Shown here: positions 1-10,923 of the stretch, one piece after another | Numbering within the stretch: position 1 is the stretch's first letter | How the letters are laid out: each line of letters opens with the position of its first letter | Assembly (NCBI GenBank): GCA_003194525.1 | Contig: NBIV01000052.1 | Location: 124,001-188,000 of the forward strand | Direction of reading: 5' to 3' | From: Gracilariopsis chorda | Lineage: Eukaryota; Rhodophyta; Florideophyceae; Gracilariales; Gracilariaceae | DNA length: 64,000 nt | Program-made: the position numbers and the translations under genes | Notes under the pieces: model-generated | What the model saw: the letters and a program-made list of their open reading frames with translations, nothing else | Database searches by the model: none | What the model was told of the DNA's origin: nothing

Positions 1-1004
1 GAAGGGCTAAGGCGATGGGGACATCAGGCTCGCTGTATCGAAACTTTTGGTAGATACGACGTAAGGGTTCATGGTACCGTTCACCGGTTCCAAGGGAATT
101 ATGACTTTCAACGCCTGAGAACTGTAAGCAGCCATGCTTGTCAGTTCTTTCCATCGAGCGGATGTGAATTGTTTGGCTTCATCCAGTCTCATCTTGTCTG
201 GATAGCCGGTGTATAACGTGGCCCAACAACCGATAAATGCGTACCAGATTGCTTCATTGGTCTGACTCTTGAGGAAAACTGCAGAGCTGAAGTGCGTTTG
301 TGTGTCAACAACGTGTAGAACTGACATTTTGTCCAAGAACATAAGATCCAAAGCAATTTCACTGTTGAATATTATTTTGCCTGGAATGGATACTTGGAAG
401 GACTGTGGCCGGGGTGTAAAACGTTGCCACGTTGGCACGTGGCACATGATTTTGAGATATGCTCGATGAGTTTTTTTGTCTCAACCGTGGCATCTTCTGG
501 CTTTGCACGGGAGATCCAGTTGAAAAGCTTGTTTGCGCTTGGATGGTAGAAGTGCATATGCATTTTTCGGAGTTTACTCTTTGTGTAAAGAATCTCAGAG
601 AAGTCCCATTCGAATTACATATGACCGATTTTCCGCGTGATTGGTATCGACCAATTGAACTTCTTGCTGAGTAGCATGTTGTCCACGTTGTCAGGTACAA
701 GAGCGTGTAAGTCCAAGATATCCAGTCCAATAAGAAGAGGTACAGAGGCGTCGATGACGTCAATCTCAAGTGGAAGAAAAGTGTTGCCAGGTATTGGAAT
801 GCGTACTTGCATGGTTCCACGGCTGAAGTATATGCTATCTCCAAATTTAAAAGCTTTGTTGGAGTGATTCAGCTTAAATGGAATCCCTACACGTTTACAG
901 TACGCTTGGGCTTGTTGTTTTCTTACTACAGATTGTTGTGCGCTAGAATCCAAACATGCGCCTTGAAATTCGCGTCGGTTTCTGTCGAATGAGCTTGTCT
1001 TCAC
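1..1004 (-). pseudogene. Protease-integrase part of a copia-like pol
   Basis: The protease segment (about 680-1004) has an aspartic-protease-like box CLDSSAQ in place of D-S/T-G-A and a second box PLLIGLDIL. The integrase zinc domain (about 372-563) shows H...H and C-A-T-C-Q, and the catalytic core (7-447) includes VVDTQTHFS and YPDKMRLDEAKQFTS. These match the H2C2 and rve domains of retroelement integrases. The protease and integrase blocks lie in different frames, so frameshifts separate them. The core continues past the left edge. It would have cut and joined element cDNA, but this copy cannot be functional. Confidence 0.75.
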
Positions 1005-1089
1005 GTTGTGAATATCAACAAGGTGCCAACGAGGTGTTCGAGAACTGTATTGTGCTTAATTTCGTGTACAAAAACGAATGATTCGAGGT

Positions 1090-2765
1090 GAAACATTGGA
1101 GGACTTGTCTGGTCCTTTCTTGTTCTGCTGCTTGGGAGGAGCACTACGGAAGAAATCGTTAGTACTCCCAGTTAAAAATCCTCAAGGCAATTCGAGAGGG
1201 AAGGTTCACTACTCTGCGCTCCAAAATTAGATGCAAAGAATTGTTCGGAAGGATGAGACTTTTCGTCATTTGCATTATTGTCTGCCGTTTCATTGCAAGC
1301 AAAGATAGTTTCCGTGCTTTCAAATTCATCGGCATCACTGGACTCCTCGAGTTGTTGGTAGATTTCGTACAGGACGCGTTTCAAAGCCTTATTCTGGTCC
1401 TTATATCCATTGCGTTACAAATATTGCACACGGCTGGCAGCATTATTCGTGAGTTCCTTGCGTTGCCTGCAATCGGCAATTACGTGTCCCGGCTTTCCAC
1501 AATTCCAACATTGAACGTTTCATTTGTTCCTGGATTCACGAAAGTTTGCCCTGTTTGTGGGATGCGAGTGACGTACGTATCGGGATTGGCCAGCATAGAA
1601 CGCTTCACTCGTGTCAGAGTTCAGAAAATCGTCAGTGGGAAGTGAGTCCAACTGAAGACTCTTTTGATCTCGCATTTGACCGATTTTCTCTTCTTGATCC
1701 AGTTGAATTGCAGCTTCCAACTGACCGTAAAGTTCATGATAACTAATCAGTCCCGCATTGGCCCTGCTGCAGGCATGTCGCGCCCAGGAATTACCAATTA
1801 CAGCATTCCGTACATATTTGATTCTGTTGCACTAAGATCGGCAGTGCATAGGGCCTTGGGGGGACAACTTCGAAATTTCTTCGTAGTGTTTCTCCAAAAC
1901 GTCGCTTAATGAAGAGCTCTTTGAAACAAATTTTTGGATTCGTAAGTTACGTAAATAGGCAGCAATATGGTTCTGACTGGAAAGAGAATTATACTCCTAT
2001 TCCATTACTGCTGAAGCTTCCCTGAAACTTCGCACTCTGCCGTCAACGTTTTGTACGTAAAAACGTTTCGCGTTTCCACGCAAAAGGTGGTGAAAGTATT
2101 GGTCTCTTTGATGGTTGGATAGATTGTAATCTAGAGCGGCATACTTATAGTCGCTCAGAAATTCCTGCCAACATTCACCAAGGGCTCCTGAGAATTTAGA
2201 CGATTCATCTTTGAAACAAGACGCAATATAGTGAGCTATCCTGTCTCGGCTGTCTCCAAGGTTCGTTTGTGGCTCATTGGTAACGTTGTGAGCACGCCAT
2301 GGTTGGCGTTGGCGATTTTACTCATTCACGCTTTTTGGAGGTGAGAGCTCCCGTTGTTTCTCAACCTCAGTTTCTTCTTCGACGTCTGCAAATCTCTGTG
2401 GTTGTTGTTGGGTAGGCGGAGCAGGTGCCGGCGTTTGCTCGAATAATTCTATAGCAGTGAAAGCATCTTCTAAATAAGACTCCTCAAAAACTGTTTTGGC
2501 AATTCTTTTTAAGAGGTGACCGCTTTCATGTTATGCCAGACTAATTCCACGATTTTCTAAGAACTTTGCAAACTTACGCATAAGCAATGCACTACTTAAA
2601 ATTGTAAAAGTGAGTAGCTTATCTCGAGCGTATTCAGTTCTCAGAAGTTCGATTACTTGAGCAGGCTCTGCTTGGGTATTGTTTTCCTGAATATTCTTAA
2701 TAAATTCGATAAATTGTCGTTGTTGCTGATTTGCAAACCTAACATTGGTAGTAAAATTTCCGTTA
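1090..2765 (-). pseudogene. Gag of the copia-like element, with CCHC zinc knuckle
   Basis: Translating the minus strand across stops gives a continuous Gag-like protein. There is a Gln-rich N-terminus near 2700, a helical capsid-like stretch near 2180-1730 (QEFLSDYKYAALDYNLSN) and a zinc knuckle at 1469-1510 reading C-W-N-C-G-K-P-G-H-V-I-A-D-C, the retroviral CX2CX4HX4C pattern. An in-frame TGA lies just before the knuckle and a TAG near 2010. An acidic Ser/Glu-rich C-terminus follows the knuckle (1172-1384). Gag would package element RNA. This copy is broken. Confidence 0.7.
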
Positions 2766-2913
2766 AGTGGCGGTATGATGAACTAAAGAAATTACTACAG
2801 TGTTATGTATGCTAATATAATAGAGTACTGTGTTTGAATAAGCTTTACTCGTACACAACTAGCCTATTAGTATTGGTTAGTAATCTTAGAGTAATACGCA
2901 AAAGCGAAACTAT

Positions 2914-3472
2914 TTATTTACTTAAATTTTGATTGTAGAGCACTTTGAAGTGTGCTTTGCCGTTTTTGTGGCGGTTCAAATGATGATGCGACTCAAATGA
3001 GCGCTTACAGGTAGCACAGTAAGGCGTAGTACGCTTACACTGCTCGTGGTTGCGGTGTGGTTTAGACTGACAGTGGTCAAAAAATGTTTTTGCCCTGTTG
3101 TACTAAATTTTGCACAACGTGCAGAAACGTTTGGCACGAGCCACATGCGTGGTCTTCTTCTTTGGTTGCAGTTGGTCAGCCAAACACTTGGCCTTTTTTC
3201 TGCAGAGCTTCTGTATCCCACTGGTGCTCGGCTGCACTGGCACTTGTGCATGTTGGCGGCGGCGCGGCACGGGTACCTCTTCGGCTTCAAGGTCAAAGAC
3301 GTTTGGCGGCTTGCGGCTGGATGTAGTTGAATGGTGGCTTGGCTCTGATCCACTGTCCAATTCGGAAGGGGTCAGATGGTGAAATATGTTCGGTCGTTGC
3401 TGATTGGTTGGTGGGGCTGGTAATACAGCAAGATGGTGACGATGCAGGGATGGTGGGTGCTCTACGGTTAAC
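2914..3472 (-). pseudogene. Tandem C2H2 zinc-finger protein, C-terminal exon or fragment, with an in-frame TAG
   Basis: The minus strand encodes a Pro/Ser-rich segment, a basic stretch near 3200 and two zinc fingers with identical C-x2-C-x12-H-x5-H spacing, typical of U1-like (zf-met/jaz) nucleic-acid-binding fingers. The first starts at FCTLCK and contains a TAG stop (3103-3105). The second (CATCKRSF...H...H) ends near 2930, and the frame closes with TAA at 2914-2916. Both fingers keep all eight zinc ligands, so the TAG looks recent. The upstream end abuts non-coding element A, which may interrupt the gene; no N-terminal exon was recognised. The partner is unknown. Confidence 0.6.
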
Positions 3473-4385
3473 TGTGGTGCAATCCCGGTGTGGGAAAGGC
3501 ACCCAAGGCAGCTCGAAGCCTTGCTCTCTTGGAGAGGTAGGCCCAGCTGGGTAGAGCCCTCCGTGTCCCGTATGACGGGTGTAACTCCGTCGGGAGCCTG
3601 GATGTACCTCGGAGGTTTAGGGGTTAGAACGGGTCGGAACCACGGCTGGTACGGAAGTAGCCTGCGAGCAGGGAAACAAAAGAGGGAAAGGGACCACCCG
3701 ACGAGGGCGTGCGGAAAGCCGGAACAGACCCCGGAGGGGGGTGCCGATACACACACACGAACACGCACCGCGCGGCGGTTTGGGGATCTGAGGGGAAGAG
3801 ATGGTCTCACGGTCTCACGACACACATCGGTAATATCAATACCCAAAACTGGGGCGGAGATAGGGCCTGTACGGGCGGTCACACGACAACAATGAATACC
3901 ACGAGTGGTCACAACCCACTGGGTACGACGAGCACGGTCTCCTCGGTGGTGCGAGTCGGGTGAAACTACCGGGCAAGCGGTGTACCTCCGCGAGGAGTTA
4001 GACACTTCGCATGGCGAATAGAGTCAGAGCCGAACTCTCCTTTCTTTTCTTGATGAGCTCGCCGTCGTGCGGCCGACGCTCAAGTACTAGCTCAGTGCAG
4101 TAGAGTAGGTAGTGCACTAGCCTAAGTAAAATTAACCCCTAAACTACACTAAAATAAGTAGCCATTTTGGGCCTCCTGGCCGGGGCTGTAGCCACGTGTC
4201 CACCACCCTTGCCAGGCAAGTACCACAAAATATGAATGTTCCCATAACCACCCTGGGTAACCCGACCGCTAATTAGCCCGGTAAACGGGGGCTAAAATTC
4301 ATGCATCCCGCTTCATCGCTCGCACCGAGTACACCTCAGATATGAGTTTCACCATCGCCCGTACGCGGGAATGTATTGCACTACA
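3473..4385 (+). ncRNA. Structured non-coding repeat element, copy A
   Basis: This member of a diverged four-copy family begins TGTGGTGCAAT and carries the conserved hairpin AAGG-n-TTCG-like-n-CCTT (3505-3522), then CCCAGCTGGGTAGAGCCCTCC, shared with copy C. It continues with a box GTGCGGAAAGCC...GACCCCGG shared with copy D, the stem CTCC-GCGA-GGAG shared with copy B, GAGTCAGAGCC shared with B and near-identical in D, AAGTACTAGCT shared with C, and CGTGTCCA shared with C. The long ORFs through it are GC-driven and not shared between copies. Stems closed by GNRA-type loops on the plus strand suggest that strand is the RNA. The right boundary is approximate. The class (intron-like, SINE-like or other) is unknown. 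Confidence 0.5.
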
Positions 4386-5285
4386 TTAACGTAGGATTGA
4401 TTGAATTGTTAGTAAAAACAGTGCCTGGCTTTCTACGAGCCACTGTGTTTATATGCTGATTAGACACTGAAAGATTATAGATTAGAAAAAATGTGTGGTT
4501 AGTAATTACGTCTTATACGTATTGGTTAACAACGTGTAATCAGTATCAACAGAATTTTTCAATTCTTTAGATGTCGAATAACTTACTTGGAAATGGTAAA
4601 AATCGACGATTATCCACGGATAATTCCGGAATGTGGTGAAATATTACGTTAAAAAAAGGGCGGCCTGTAGTGGTAGCTAGGGGCGGCCCAAAAAGGATGA
4701 TTCCTTTGCTTAGAGAGGTACATTTGATGATAATAATGGGTTGGGGAACAGACGAGAGGCGAAGGCTGAGCTCTGTTCCATCCTTTTATACTCAGAGAGA
4801 ATGACGCTAGTCGTCTTTATCGGTAGTTAGAGTCCTAATATGCTCGCATGAATGCGGCGTTGTAAGCAGCCATCACACCATCCTTGGGGATGGTGAGAAG
4901 GCAGGACGCTTTCTCACCATCCCCAAGGATGGTGAGATGGTCCATTCCATCTCCTTTTTCCGCACCCTCTGACAAGGACGGTGAGCGGAGCCTTATCCTC
5001 ATAGATATCTCTGTAGACTTACCGCCTCGATGACCTCTTTACTTAGTATATTCTCCACGAACAAGAGCGCTTAAATACAGTGTTCAATCTACAGTTTCGG
5101 GCCTCTTTGGATATCACACTGAGACAATCCGAATTACTTGACGAATTTGAGTTCCATTCCGACGACTATTTGCAACGGTACAGAATTTCTGTTGCAAGAT
5201 TCTCCTCCACCACGATTAGCCCCACTCTCAATGTATATGAGACAACATAATATTGAGTAAAAAGTACTTGTGAAAAGCTTATGTA
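4386..5285. other. Intergenic, AT-rich, with hairpin-rich stretch
   Basis: No coding sequence was recognised here. The only clear structure is the perfect inverted repeat at 4877-4933 and smaller palindromes beside it. Confidence 0.5.
4877..4933. repeat. Perfect 23-bp inverted repeat (hairpin)
   Basis: The left arm (4877-4899) begins ACCATCCTTGGGGATGG and is matched exactly by its reverse complement at 4911-4933, with an 11-nt spacer. A second small palindrome, GAGATGG...CCATCTC, follows directly. It could be a MITE-like or foldback relic. No flanking duplication was seen. Confidence 0.75.
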
Positions 5286-6674
5286 ACAGTACAGTGCGCG
5301 AAACACTGTTAAGCACACGCAGCCACAAGCTTCTATTGTAGGGATCGGCATGCTTTGACGGTATAGCGATGCGGTGCACGCTGCACTTTGGTTAGTTAAT
5401 CACATTTGTAGACTCTTTTTGTCATAGATAAGAACTACAGCTCTGCTATTATTAAAACACCTCGCCAAACTTCTTTGAACCCACGAAATACTATATGACA
5501 CATGCCACGAAAATGGTGGAAATTGCCAATTCAGACCTCTTGCCTGCCACTACTTAGTATTAGTGATAACAAACACTGCGTTGCTTGTGTATCCCAACTT
5601 AGGCCCCAAATTTGCCGAGAGCAAAGTCCTTGTCTCAATTTGAGAAAAGACAGATATCCGCACTCCGCCATGAAAGAATCTCTTTACGCCAAATTGCAGC
5701 GCACGTCCAACGCTCCGTTGGGGCTGTAAAAAGCTTTTTAAGTTCAAAAACGAAGCCAAATCAGCCCAAAATCGCCAAAACATTTCGTAATCTGTCTCCA
5801 CAGCAACATCGCACTTTGCTACGGAGGGCATGTAAGGGTAAGTCGAGTGCATCAGATTTGAAAAGGGACCTCAATCTCAGTGTATCTGTTCGCCGGGTGC
5901 AGCATCTACTTAAAGAAGGCAAAACTCTTAAAGATTCCGAAATGATGTAGGGCCCAAAAATGACCGAAGATCATAAGATAGCACGGCTACAATGGGCACG
6001 AAGCAACATATCTCAAGGAGATTCTTTTGGAATAAAGTTGTGTTCTCAGATGAAAATAAGTTTAACATTGAAGGTCGAGATGGTCTTTCATACTACTGGC
6101 ATGATTTGAGAACAAAGCTGCGACGTCAATCCACCTGTGTTTAAGGTAGTAAATAGGTCATAGTTTGGTGTGCGATATCATTTTATGGTGTCAGTGACTT
6201 ATTATGTTTATCGGGCACTCTGAATTCTAAGAATTATTGCGATACCCTGGAGCTTGGACTACTACCTTGGACTGCAGATATATTTGGACGTATATCAACC
6301 TGGGTGTTTCAACAGGACTGTGCATCAATACATCGTTCTACTTTCACAATAAAGTGGCTACACCAACATCAGGTTCAGCTTCTATCTTGGCCTGCTAAGT
6401 ACCCAGACTTTAACATAATTGAGAATGTCTGGAGACCAATGGCTAGAAAGTTTTACGCAAATGGTAAGCAGTTCGAGAATGTCTAGGATCTTAAGGACTG
6501 TATTCAAAAAGTATAGCGCAGTCTCACCGCAGATTACATGCATGAACTGTATCGATCTATTCCTAGACGCTTGTCAGCTGTGATGGACAAGCGTGGTCGT
6601 GCTACAAAGTACTAGAACAATAAAGGAGTGCAGTTTTTTCACATGTGTCAAAAAGTGTTTCGCGTGCTTAAACC
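5286..6674 (+). mobile_element. Tc1/mariner DNA transposon relic
   Basis: The 1.39-kb span matches the usual size for the superfamily and contains a broken transposase. Weak inverted ends are visible: left 5286-5310 with GTGCGCGAAACACTG and right 6650-6674 with AGTGTTTCGCGTGC, each next to a TA dinucleotide, the target this superfamily duplicates. The ends have drifted, so the exact limits are uncertain. Confidence 0.6.
5612..6615 (+). pseudogene. Tc1/mariner transposase pseudogene
   Basis: The first 112 residues (5612-5950) are a paired helix-turn-helix DNA-binding domain: MPRAKSLSQFEKRQI..., then SLRQIAAHVQRS. A second HTH follows. Downstream, in shifted frames, are the catalytic landmarks VFSDENKFN (first Asp), VFQQDCASIHRS (second Asp) and WPAKYPDFNIIENVW (third acidic residue), in the expected order and spacing. 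Several stops and at least one frameshift separate them. The C-terminus ends at a TAG at 6613-6615. The gene is dead. Confidence 0.85.
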
Positions 6675-6676
6675 TA

Positions 6677-7255
6677 TTTTGCTGCATGATTTTTATTTGT
6701 ACTTTGGATGAATATAACTGCGTCAGACACATACCACAGTCGTTTTGGGCACCCGCTTTGCCCTTATACGAGCGTGACTAGTGTTATGCTTGCACCATTG
6801 AAAACCCTTTATGGGCAGTCGGATGGGTGTGCGTAAAGGGGTTTCGTGCACTGTACCATCAGAATCCACGAAATTTCTCGACGGTTGCCATTCGGCGTCG
6901 TGTGTCCTAGAATTTGGAATAGGTTTCAACCAATGATAACTGAGTCTACGTTTTAGATGAGCCAGGATACGATAGACATTGAACAGAGGCGTAGAAGAGG
7001 TTGAAACTACCAGTACTGGAGCAGTTTGCATTTTTTGCGCATGGAAATCAGGCTACCTTCGACGAGGTTTTGTATGAGAAAAAAGGACAACCGGCTGCGT
7101 TCGCATTTGCGGCAGAAATTAAAGACAAACCGAATTCTTGCCGACCGCTTCCAATATACGAAATAGACCCAGCCGACCAGCACATAGTTTGATAGACGCC
7201 TGCGCTTTGCTGTAAGAATCTTAAAACAGCTTTCAGGATACCCAACCTTCATCCC
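6677..7255. other. Unassigned sequence between Tc1 relic and element D
   Basis: A minus-strand open stretch of 102 codons (6723-7031) has no family I recognise. It could be the tail of an old retroelement ORF. There is nothing else to call. Confidence 0.3.
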
Positions 7256-7862
7256 TGTGGAGCAATATCCCTAGGCAGGAACTTCTCTCAAGGTGTTCGC
7301 AGCCTTTATCTTTTGTGAGATAGGCGCAGCGACAGGTCCCTCTATACCGCACGGTTCTCAAGTGCAAAACAGAGGTGGCGTCTGGCTATGCAGATGGAGT
7401 TGATACCTTGATTCAGATTACCAGCTGGTCAACGTAGTGCGCAGGTCTGTGAGAGAAGTGTTCCAGTCTACGAAGAACCCATAAAATGAAAATGAAAAAA
7501 GGGGAGAAACCAAAAGAGAAGGTATAACACGGCGGGTCATGCGAAAAGCCAATAGAGACCCGGCGGTGGGGGTTTTGATTGTTCAGTCAGGACGGCAAAA
7601 CGCAATACTGAGTCGAACGGCTATCTGGTCCCACAATAGAACGTACCCAAAACGGTAAAAACAGTGAACACTGGGCGAAGTCACGGAGAAACACACATCA
7701 GTGGTTCATGTTGATACTGTGCGGGCAAGTATAACGACAACAAACGCAGCGAAACCCCAGCGGAAGTTCGTGACTCTGCGCAGGCGATAAGCTAAGAGCC
7801 GAGTCACACCTTTTCTTTACTTCACGGTGAAACGGCAAAGCCGTTTTCTCTTAAGTACTGTT
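7256..7862 (+). ncRNA. Structured non-coding repeat element, copy D (3' truncated)
   Basis: It starts TGTGGAGCAAT, one base off the family start, and has the conserved hairpin AAGGTGTTCGCAGCCTT at 7290-7306. It shares with copy A the box GGGTCATGCGAAAAGCC...GACCCGG and the TACCCAAAAC block, and has a near match to GAGTCAGAGCC followed by a pyrimidine run. It ends at a TAAGTACT block equivalent to the middle of copies A and C, directly before copy B begins. Its 3' third is therefore missing or lies beyond B. Confidence 0.45.
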
Positions 7863-8540
7863 TGTGGTGCAATTTCTGTGAGGGAATGACGCACGAAGGT
7901 GTTCGGGGCCTTTCTTCGTGGAGGGTAGCGTAGCGAACAGACCGACCTGTGGTGGGCACGCTAGCCGGGCGTAACTCGGCGTCCCACTTCACGTGTACGA
8001 CGCGTGTCGGACGAGAGGCCATGAAGACGGTTGAAACGAGCGAGATCTCAAAGGCGACTAAACGGCGGTGAGCGATAACAGCGGTGGACACCGTTGTTTC
8101 ACCTGTTAACATGAAAAACAAGAAAAAACAAAACGCAAAACGCGGTAGGGAAAAGTCAGCTAGTGCGGTGAGTGAGCACCACAAGCTGGATGGATAGTCC
8201 TGGACAAAGAGCTGGCCCTCCGTGAGGAGTTATCCGGCCCCCATGGGGGTCTGAGTCAGAGCCCAGCACTTGCTTGATAGTTTAATTCTCAGAAGGATGG
8301 GTTGATGTAACTTCGCCTAGGAAGCGGCAGCGCCAACCCACTGTAATGGTGATTTTCAATCCCAAAATGGGATTAAAAACCACTACACGTGTGCTACACT
8401 TGCCAGTAATACTGGGCTAATCACAACTATGCCAATAATTGGCCCTACGCCAAACAATTGGAAATTGACCTCCTTCTCATAGTTCCGGTTCCATGTCCAT
8501 CCATGGGATCAATTGTATGTGAGCCTCACTAGCGTTAAAG
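7863..8540 (+). ncRNA. Structured non-coding repeat element, copy B
   Basis: It starts TGTGGTGCAAT, has the conserved hairpin AAGGTGTTCGGGGCCTT at 7896-7912, the stem CTCC-GTGA-GGAG with a GNRA loop also present in copy A, GAGTCAGAGCC, and near the 3' end CATGTCCATCC, equivalent to CGTGTCCA in A and C. It directly follows truncated copy D. The 3' boundary is approximate. No coding capacity is conserved. Confidence 0.45.
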
Positions 8541-8800
8541 TGCCGCTATAGCGTTACTCTACATACCTCCTTCCTTGGGCGTGAGAACTTCCCGTAAGTG
8601 ACCAAAACCTTTGCGACAGCTAGCGCATAAGAGCGAGACGGCAGGGTCAGATCTTTTCTATTTTCTCTTATCTCAACAACTCGCAACGTGACCACATTCT
8701 CTTTGCTATAGCGAGTAGTTTTGAGCTGACGCGACATCCTCTTCTGCACTAACAGTTACCTCTCTGTTTTCTTACTGATGATTCGGATTCACTTTCTACT

Positions 8801-9763
8801 TTGCTGCGCGTTTGCCGCTGCATCGTGGTGAATAATCCCAATCAGAAGGGCTATCAACTGTGTAACTCGGGTAGCCAACCACAGGGTGGTCCTAGTCAAC
8901 CGAATAAACCATCCGGTTACCAATTTCTGCCTGCAGTGCAGTGGAATCCCCAGCAGTACCTTGGCGGCTTCAACACTGCCCCTGTCCCGGATCATCAACA
9001 ACCGGCGCAGCCGTGGCATCAACCGATTCCTGTGAAATCGGCTGCAATGGAGCAATGACCATGTAAATGGGCTCCTCCTTCCGCTCCGGGTCCTGGACTA
9101 GCCAATCTCGCTTCAACTCAGTGGACCTTCTACGAGAAATTACCGCTAGCCAGCCCTCGGCAGAATCCGATACCGTACTTGCGGGCGCCTTGGTTCCATC
9201 CGTATGGAGTGAATCTCACGATGGTGATCGAAATGTATGTCGACGGATGTGGCCGGTTGCCGGGTGAAGGGCACGTCTATATGACGCAGGTCTTCGACTG
9301 GCGCAGCTGGGTTGCAGTCCCTCCACAGGCGATTATCCACTATCGTGGCAAGTCGGACAACGCAGCGCGAGTGGCACTCATTTGAATTGCGCACCAACGA
9401 TTATACCGTATGTTTGCGGAACGTCCGACACCTGCGGCTTACCGATTCGGTATTGCGTTCTAACAAACTCTCGGCAAGATGCAATATGGAGATAACTTCA
9501 TACAGTTTGCTGGTAGTATCAAGCAGTATTGCCGTATCCATGGCCATCAGAACCTGATTTGTTGGACGCTTCCGCTGTTGCGTGCTGAGTTGTGGTACGT
9601 TCCTCGCAAGTTGCAACCGCAGTATCTGCAGCGGTTCGTCCGTTCTAAACTGTGCAGTCGCTCCCGTTGGAGATATCTCATTTTCTATCAGAAAACAGAA
9701 TCGACTCGTATCATACCCCGCCACATGCGTGGATCTTCTCCTCTTGATGTGGGCGTCGTGTGA
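8801..9763 (+). pseudogene. Decayed plus-strand ORF of unknown function
   Basis: One frame runs for about 320 codons with only three stops (TGA at 9056, TGA near 9382, TAA near 9470). A Gln/Pro-rich N-terminal part (QPQGGPSQPNKPSGYQ) is followed by a Trp/Tyr-rich globular part (GEGHVYMTQVFDWRSW; later ICWTLPLLRAELWYVPRKLQ). I do not recognise the family. It lies on the strand opposite to the gypsy relic at 11.9-14.9 kb and downstream of that element's pol, as do the antisense ORFs of the two better-preserved gypsy elements. It may be a decayed counterpart, but no sequence similarity was visible. Confidence 0.35.
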
Positions 9764-10560
9764 GGTGTGCTGGGTGTGGTATGTCGAGCGGCCCCCGTGC
9801 TTTTCATATATCGGAAACTGAGCTCAGCGGCATCTATAGTTCGCGACAGCGATGATACTGCACGATTCGCGATCAGGGCAAGTGTTCAACCGGTTCATTT
9901 GTGTCTGCTGAGTTTGAGTAACCGAACAATCGGATACGGTTATTGATGAACCCATCGTTGGTGTAAGAGCAAGTCTAGCAGAGAGCTATATCCACAAAAA
10001 ATCTTAAAATATCGCGCGCTAGGCGATTTTGGCATCCCTACCAGCGTTCTTATTGCCATTTCCCATTGCCATATCCGCCTTGTGATTTCTTTTTTCATTT
10101 CAGTACGAGGAAAATATAGAACTGAAAGTAGACACCGTGATTTGAAATTATAATGCATTTTGAGGACTTCATTCACCTATCAGAGCACTGCCTCTATATC
10201 AAACAGATTTCTGGTGGGTAAAATGAGCGGGAAACAAATCTTCGCGCCAACGAAAAGCATTTTCTGCTACAACCTCTATCTGTTCACAACTTAAAATCTT
10301 GTAGCTTCAGTGGCGGGGGCGACCGAGCAGAGGCGAAGCGATCGAACGGCGTTGTTCGAACATGTTGGCTGTGATTCTTTGTACCTCATACAGGGCGCTT
10401 GGTTGAGTGCTGACCCCCCCCTTAGCGTTTCTTGTATTGCAAATGGCTCGTACTCGTAATCAAGCATATCCCACTCGACTGGTAGACTTGCACATTATTT
10501 GGGATGCTAAAGTGAATGTTATTTTCAAAACAAGTGTCTATAACATAGAGCACTGGTAGA
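9764..10560. other. No gene recognised
   Basis: Short open frames only. A minus-strand 78-codon stretch (9940-10176) has no recognisable family. The phrase ACTGGTAGACTTGC occurs twice (about 10480 and 10552). Confidence 0.3.
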
Positions 10561-10923
10561 CTTGCTCTAACTGTGTCCCACAATGCGGTCTATGACGAAC
10601 TCTTGCGCATGTACTCCCTACGTAGCAGTGAAGTCTTCCATCCTGTCCACGGTATGTTCCAACGACATAGTCGGTGAAGCTACCACTCCGTCGTCCGTTG
10701 GGGGCGATCGATGCAAGCCCGTCGTCCGCATGAACATGTTGGACGTCGGGCTTCCGGACGAGGGCAACGACGGTTCCTTAAGACTGGGAGGTTTCACCGT
10801 GAGCTTGCAGGGGTGTTTCAGTGCTTATTGATGCGTTTCGGGCTCAAGAGGCGGATAGGTGAGACCGCAGTCACGTGCACTCTCGCGCGAGCTGCCACTC
10901 CTGTCTGCGGCGACGGTTTGCAA

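Larger units (their letters stand above)
1..2765 (-). mobile_element. Decayed Ty1/copia-like LTR retrotransposon, 5' part (gag-PR-IN), cut by the window edge
   Basis: Minus-strand pieces appear in the order gag, CCHC zinc knuckle, aspartic protease, integrase. Integrase follows protease with no reverse transcriptase between them, which is the Ty1/copia order. RT and RNase H would lie beyond the left edge. Reading frames are broken by several stops and shifts, so the copy is dead. No LTR or target duplication was found. The family assignment rests on domain order and on the integrase and gag text. Confidence 0.75.

Noticed and set aside
3103..4005. 300-codon minus ORF through element A
   Set aside because: Only its last part (zinc-finger protein) has family signatures. 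The part inside element A is not conserved in copies B, C or D.
3473..4385. Group I or group II intron for elements A-D
   Set aside because: No domain V-like 34-nt hairpin near either end and no group I core boxes were found; the start TGTGGTGC only loosely resembles the GUGYG start. Left open but not claimed.
5134..5379. Minus ORF sharing a PTIEACG phrase with a plus ORF at 34190
   Set aside because: The match is about seven residues with different flanks; likely chance, and the region overlaps the Tc1 end.
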